From the NCBI GenBank assembly GCA_023055425.1, contig JALGPY010000008.1, positions 17,395,359 to 17,459,358 of the forward strand: 64,000 nucleotides of DNA. Direction: 5' to 3'. Below, piece by piece: positions 61,687-64,000 of the stretch. Source of the DNA: Linanthus parryae (taxonomy: Eukaryota > Streptophyta > Magnoliopsida > Ericales > Polemoniaceae). Positions within the stretch are counted from its first letter, which is position 1. The number at the start of each line of letters is the position of its first letter. The notes under the pieces are model-generated. The model was not told where the DNA came from. It saw only the letters and a program-made list of their open reading frames with translations, and did no database searches. A program made the position numbers and the translations under genes.

Positions 61687-64000
61687 TGTAATACCCCGTA
61701 TTTAATTTAGGGGTTATTTGGTCATTTTGAGAAAATATTTGAAAATTTCAAGAAATTTAATTTCAAACTTATTAATGATCTTTTGTTAGTTTTAACGTAT
61801 AAGTGTGTCATTTGACATCTATGATGATATATACTTTTATTTTGGGGTTATTTTGTAGTTCTTAAAACTTGAAAAATGTTATATGAAACTTATTTTGTAT
61901 ACTTGGGAGGTACTTGTAGTTTTCTAAAAGTGATTTATACAAAATGTTTTATTTGAAATAATTTGGAGATTTTACAATTTATGAAAGTTATCTTTTCTAG
62001 TGTTACCTATTAACTGGAAATTATATTTTCACCCCTCAACTTTTAGTTTTCACAAAAAAACCTCTCATTTACTAATTTTACATTTATATCCCCAACTAGC
62101 TTGTAGGGAGACTTATGACTTCTCTTCAAGTCCCCCTCCACTATCTTTGGTCAATTCATCTAAGTTATGGAGATGATCTTTTTTACAAGCATCTCCTATT
62201 TTCTCTAATAATACACCAACTCTCACTACTACCTACCCTCATGTATGGCATTACCATGTGGGTTCCTTCACCACCAACCTCCACCATCAACTTCACTTCT
62301 TTCATTCTCATTTTCCCTCATCTTTTTCTCTTCAAGAGCATCCACACATGCTCTCTTCTCTCTCCCCAAATTTTATCCCGTTTTTGGGTGTTGACCTCAC
62401 AAAAACACCATCAAAAACTCATTCTCTACTCTTCCAACCATGAAAAACTTGATTCCAAGCTTGGGGTAACCATGGAGGGGAGTTATTCCACCATTCTACT
62501 CATGGATTGAAGCCAAATTTCACCATTTTTCTCCAATTTCTTGAATCTTGGGGTAAATCTTCCTTCTAGTCTTGAATTCATACATGCATGTTCATGTTTT
62601 TCTTTTATTGATGATATTTCATCTTAGATTTCTACTTTCCATGCTTGATTCTTCATTTTCATGGTTTGATCAAGAGTTAAACTTCCAAATTTTGACTATT
62701 TCATGAAACTCACACTAGAACCCACATGCATGTTGTGAATGCCTTCTTATTTGCATTTGCATGTCAAGAACACTTAGATAATTTGTGTCAAGAGCATTTA
62801 AAAATCTTATTTAATGCCTAAAATGGTGTTATTTGGGTGAAAATCAAGTCTCCATAAGTTGCACGTACATTATCTCTATATTTTGTCTATGTGGAATTTT
62901 TAAATCTTACATATTCTGAAACTAGACTCAAATATGGTCATTTAGAAAAAAAAAATCAACTTCATAGCCTTTTGATTTGGGAGATAAGCTCATTCTAAGT
63001 TGTATGTTTTTTGAAAATCCATTTCTAGACTACTCTTGCCATTTTTGTTAAAAACTCCATTTTCAGAAATCTATGGCATCTCATCTTTTTGTGATTAAAT
63101 TAGACACATATGGTATTCATTCTGGAGAAGATGGGCATCTTTCCTATTATCCAAGTAGTAGTAATTGTTCTTCAAATTTCAAACTTTCTTCCAATCTTGT
63201 CTCTGCATAGCAGTGTTTGTTATTTTTGTAACTTGAGTTTTATCATAGCTATGCATGATTTTCTTGGTGTTTCTGAAAGTAGACACATTTAGGTTCATCA
63301 TGAATTAATTTCAAAATTTCAGGAGATGATTCGATATGGTAAATATAGCTCCAAAGTCAGAGCTACAATTCTGTCCAGAATTGTAGTTTCACATTTTTTA
63401 GAAAACTTGAATTTTTGAACTTCTAGGTGTTTTGTTGGACTTGTTTTGATAATTAAACATCATTATATGTGCATTAGTGAAATTTAGGACTATGTACATG
63501 TAGGTTTGCATTTTTATTATGCATGTGTAAATTGGTTATAACGAGTACGTCATACATGTGATTGTAGACATCGACCTCGTAGGAGAGAGCGGTTTTCGTC
63601 GGAGTGCTAGGCTTAGTTTCTTTCTTTTGATTTTGCTTCATCTCAGTGGTAAGTACATATGTACGACCTTTTCATATCAAAATGTGCGTATGTGTTTGAC
63701 GTTTCAAATGAATGCTTGTTATATGAAAAAGTATGAGAATGCATGTTTTCCACTCGAATGTTGTTAAACTATTTTATTCATCTCCTTTGAGAACTCTCGG
63801 AAATTACTTGTGAAATGTTGATATTCTGATTCTGATTATGTGAAAGAGAAAAAAATAAAATACCTCTAATAGACTTAGGACGATGTACAGAGTACTGTTA
63901 TTAATGGGAGGCGTCAAGCGATCCTCCATTTTCTTATGGCTAAGACCATTGATGAAATGCTTCTTATTATTGGATAGAACGTTAATGTTCACAAATCCGC
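61687..64000 (+). other. Possible gypsy LTR start, running off the window
   Basis: The sequence tgtaataccccgtatttaat at 61687 resembles the TGTAAYACCCCG start of chromovirus-type gypsy LTRs. The following 2.3 kb has no gene, only AT-rich sequence with short frames. No partner LTR, PBS or coding domain is inside the window, so this is a tentative label. Confidence 0.3.

Overview
This window is plant nuclear DNA, most likely from a eudicot. It carries an amaranthin-type lectin gene, nuclear LTR retrotransposon lineages of plant type (copia, Athila and Tat gypsy), Helitrons, MULEs, hAT, Harbinger-like and mariner-like elements, and a plant mobile domain gene. I see no bacterial-style operon, CRISPR array or rRNA gene. 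The species cannot be named from the sequence.

The only clear host genes belong to one tandem family on the minus strand: an agglutinin (amaranthin-like) lectin fused to an aerolysin-like pore-forming domain. One complete single-exon gene lies at 55297-56739. The first codons and promoter of a second copy sit at the left edge (1-1235). A third copy survives only as an N-terminal relic (57868-57981) with a damaged promoter. Nearly everything between about 1.24 kb and 54.3 kb is transposon DNA that now separates two formerly closer gene copies.

Block 1 (1238-27096) contains a broken copia fragment, the 5' part of an Athila-like gypsy element, and a decayed minus-strand copia element (copia-2, 7119-27096). 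Copia-2 was split by a 14.7 kb Tat-type gypsy element (8756-23487, TSD CCTGG) and by a Harbinger-like MITE (24769-25630, TSD TAA). The Tat element has gag-protease, RT with two RNase H domains and integrase on the minus strand. On the plus strand it carries a separate five-exon plant mobile domain gene, and between the two lies a tandem array of about 60-bp repeats.

Block 2 (27286-54314) is a nest in which the target-site duplications give the order of insertion. Helitron A was entered by Helitron B (30402-50795). Helitron B holds a gag-only LTR element D (31550-49077, TSD AATGG). Element D's gag was split by an intact 8.4 kb copia element E (38009-46455, TSD GTTCA), and its right LTR holds a mariner-like MITE (47944-48963, TSD TA). 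A MULE (50815-54188, TSD GGACTACAT) also entered Helitron A and itself holds a degenerate hAT element (51394-54033, TSD GATAAGAT). An uninterrupted copy of the Helitron A target lies at about 30040-30100 and confirms both the Helitron B and the MULE insertions.

Block 3 (54315-64000) contains the intact lectin-aerolysin gene between two related foldback MITEs, the relic copy with a MITE in its promoter, a 202-bp tandem duplication, a second MULE (60022-61472, TSD ATTGTAATT) that may carry host gene pieces, traces of a copia LTR, and a possible gypsy LTR running off the right edge. The only open reading frames that look functional are the lectin-aerolysin gene, the copia E polyprotein and the Tat gag-protease.
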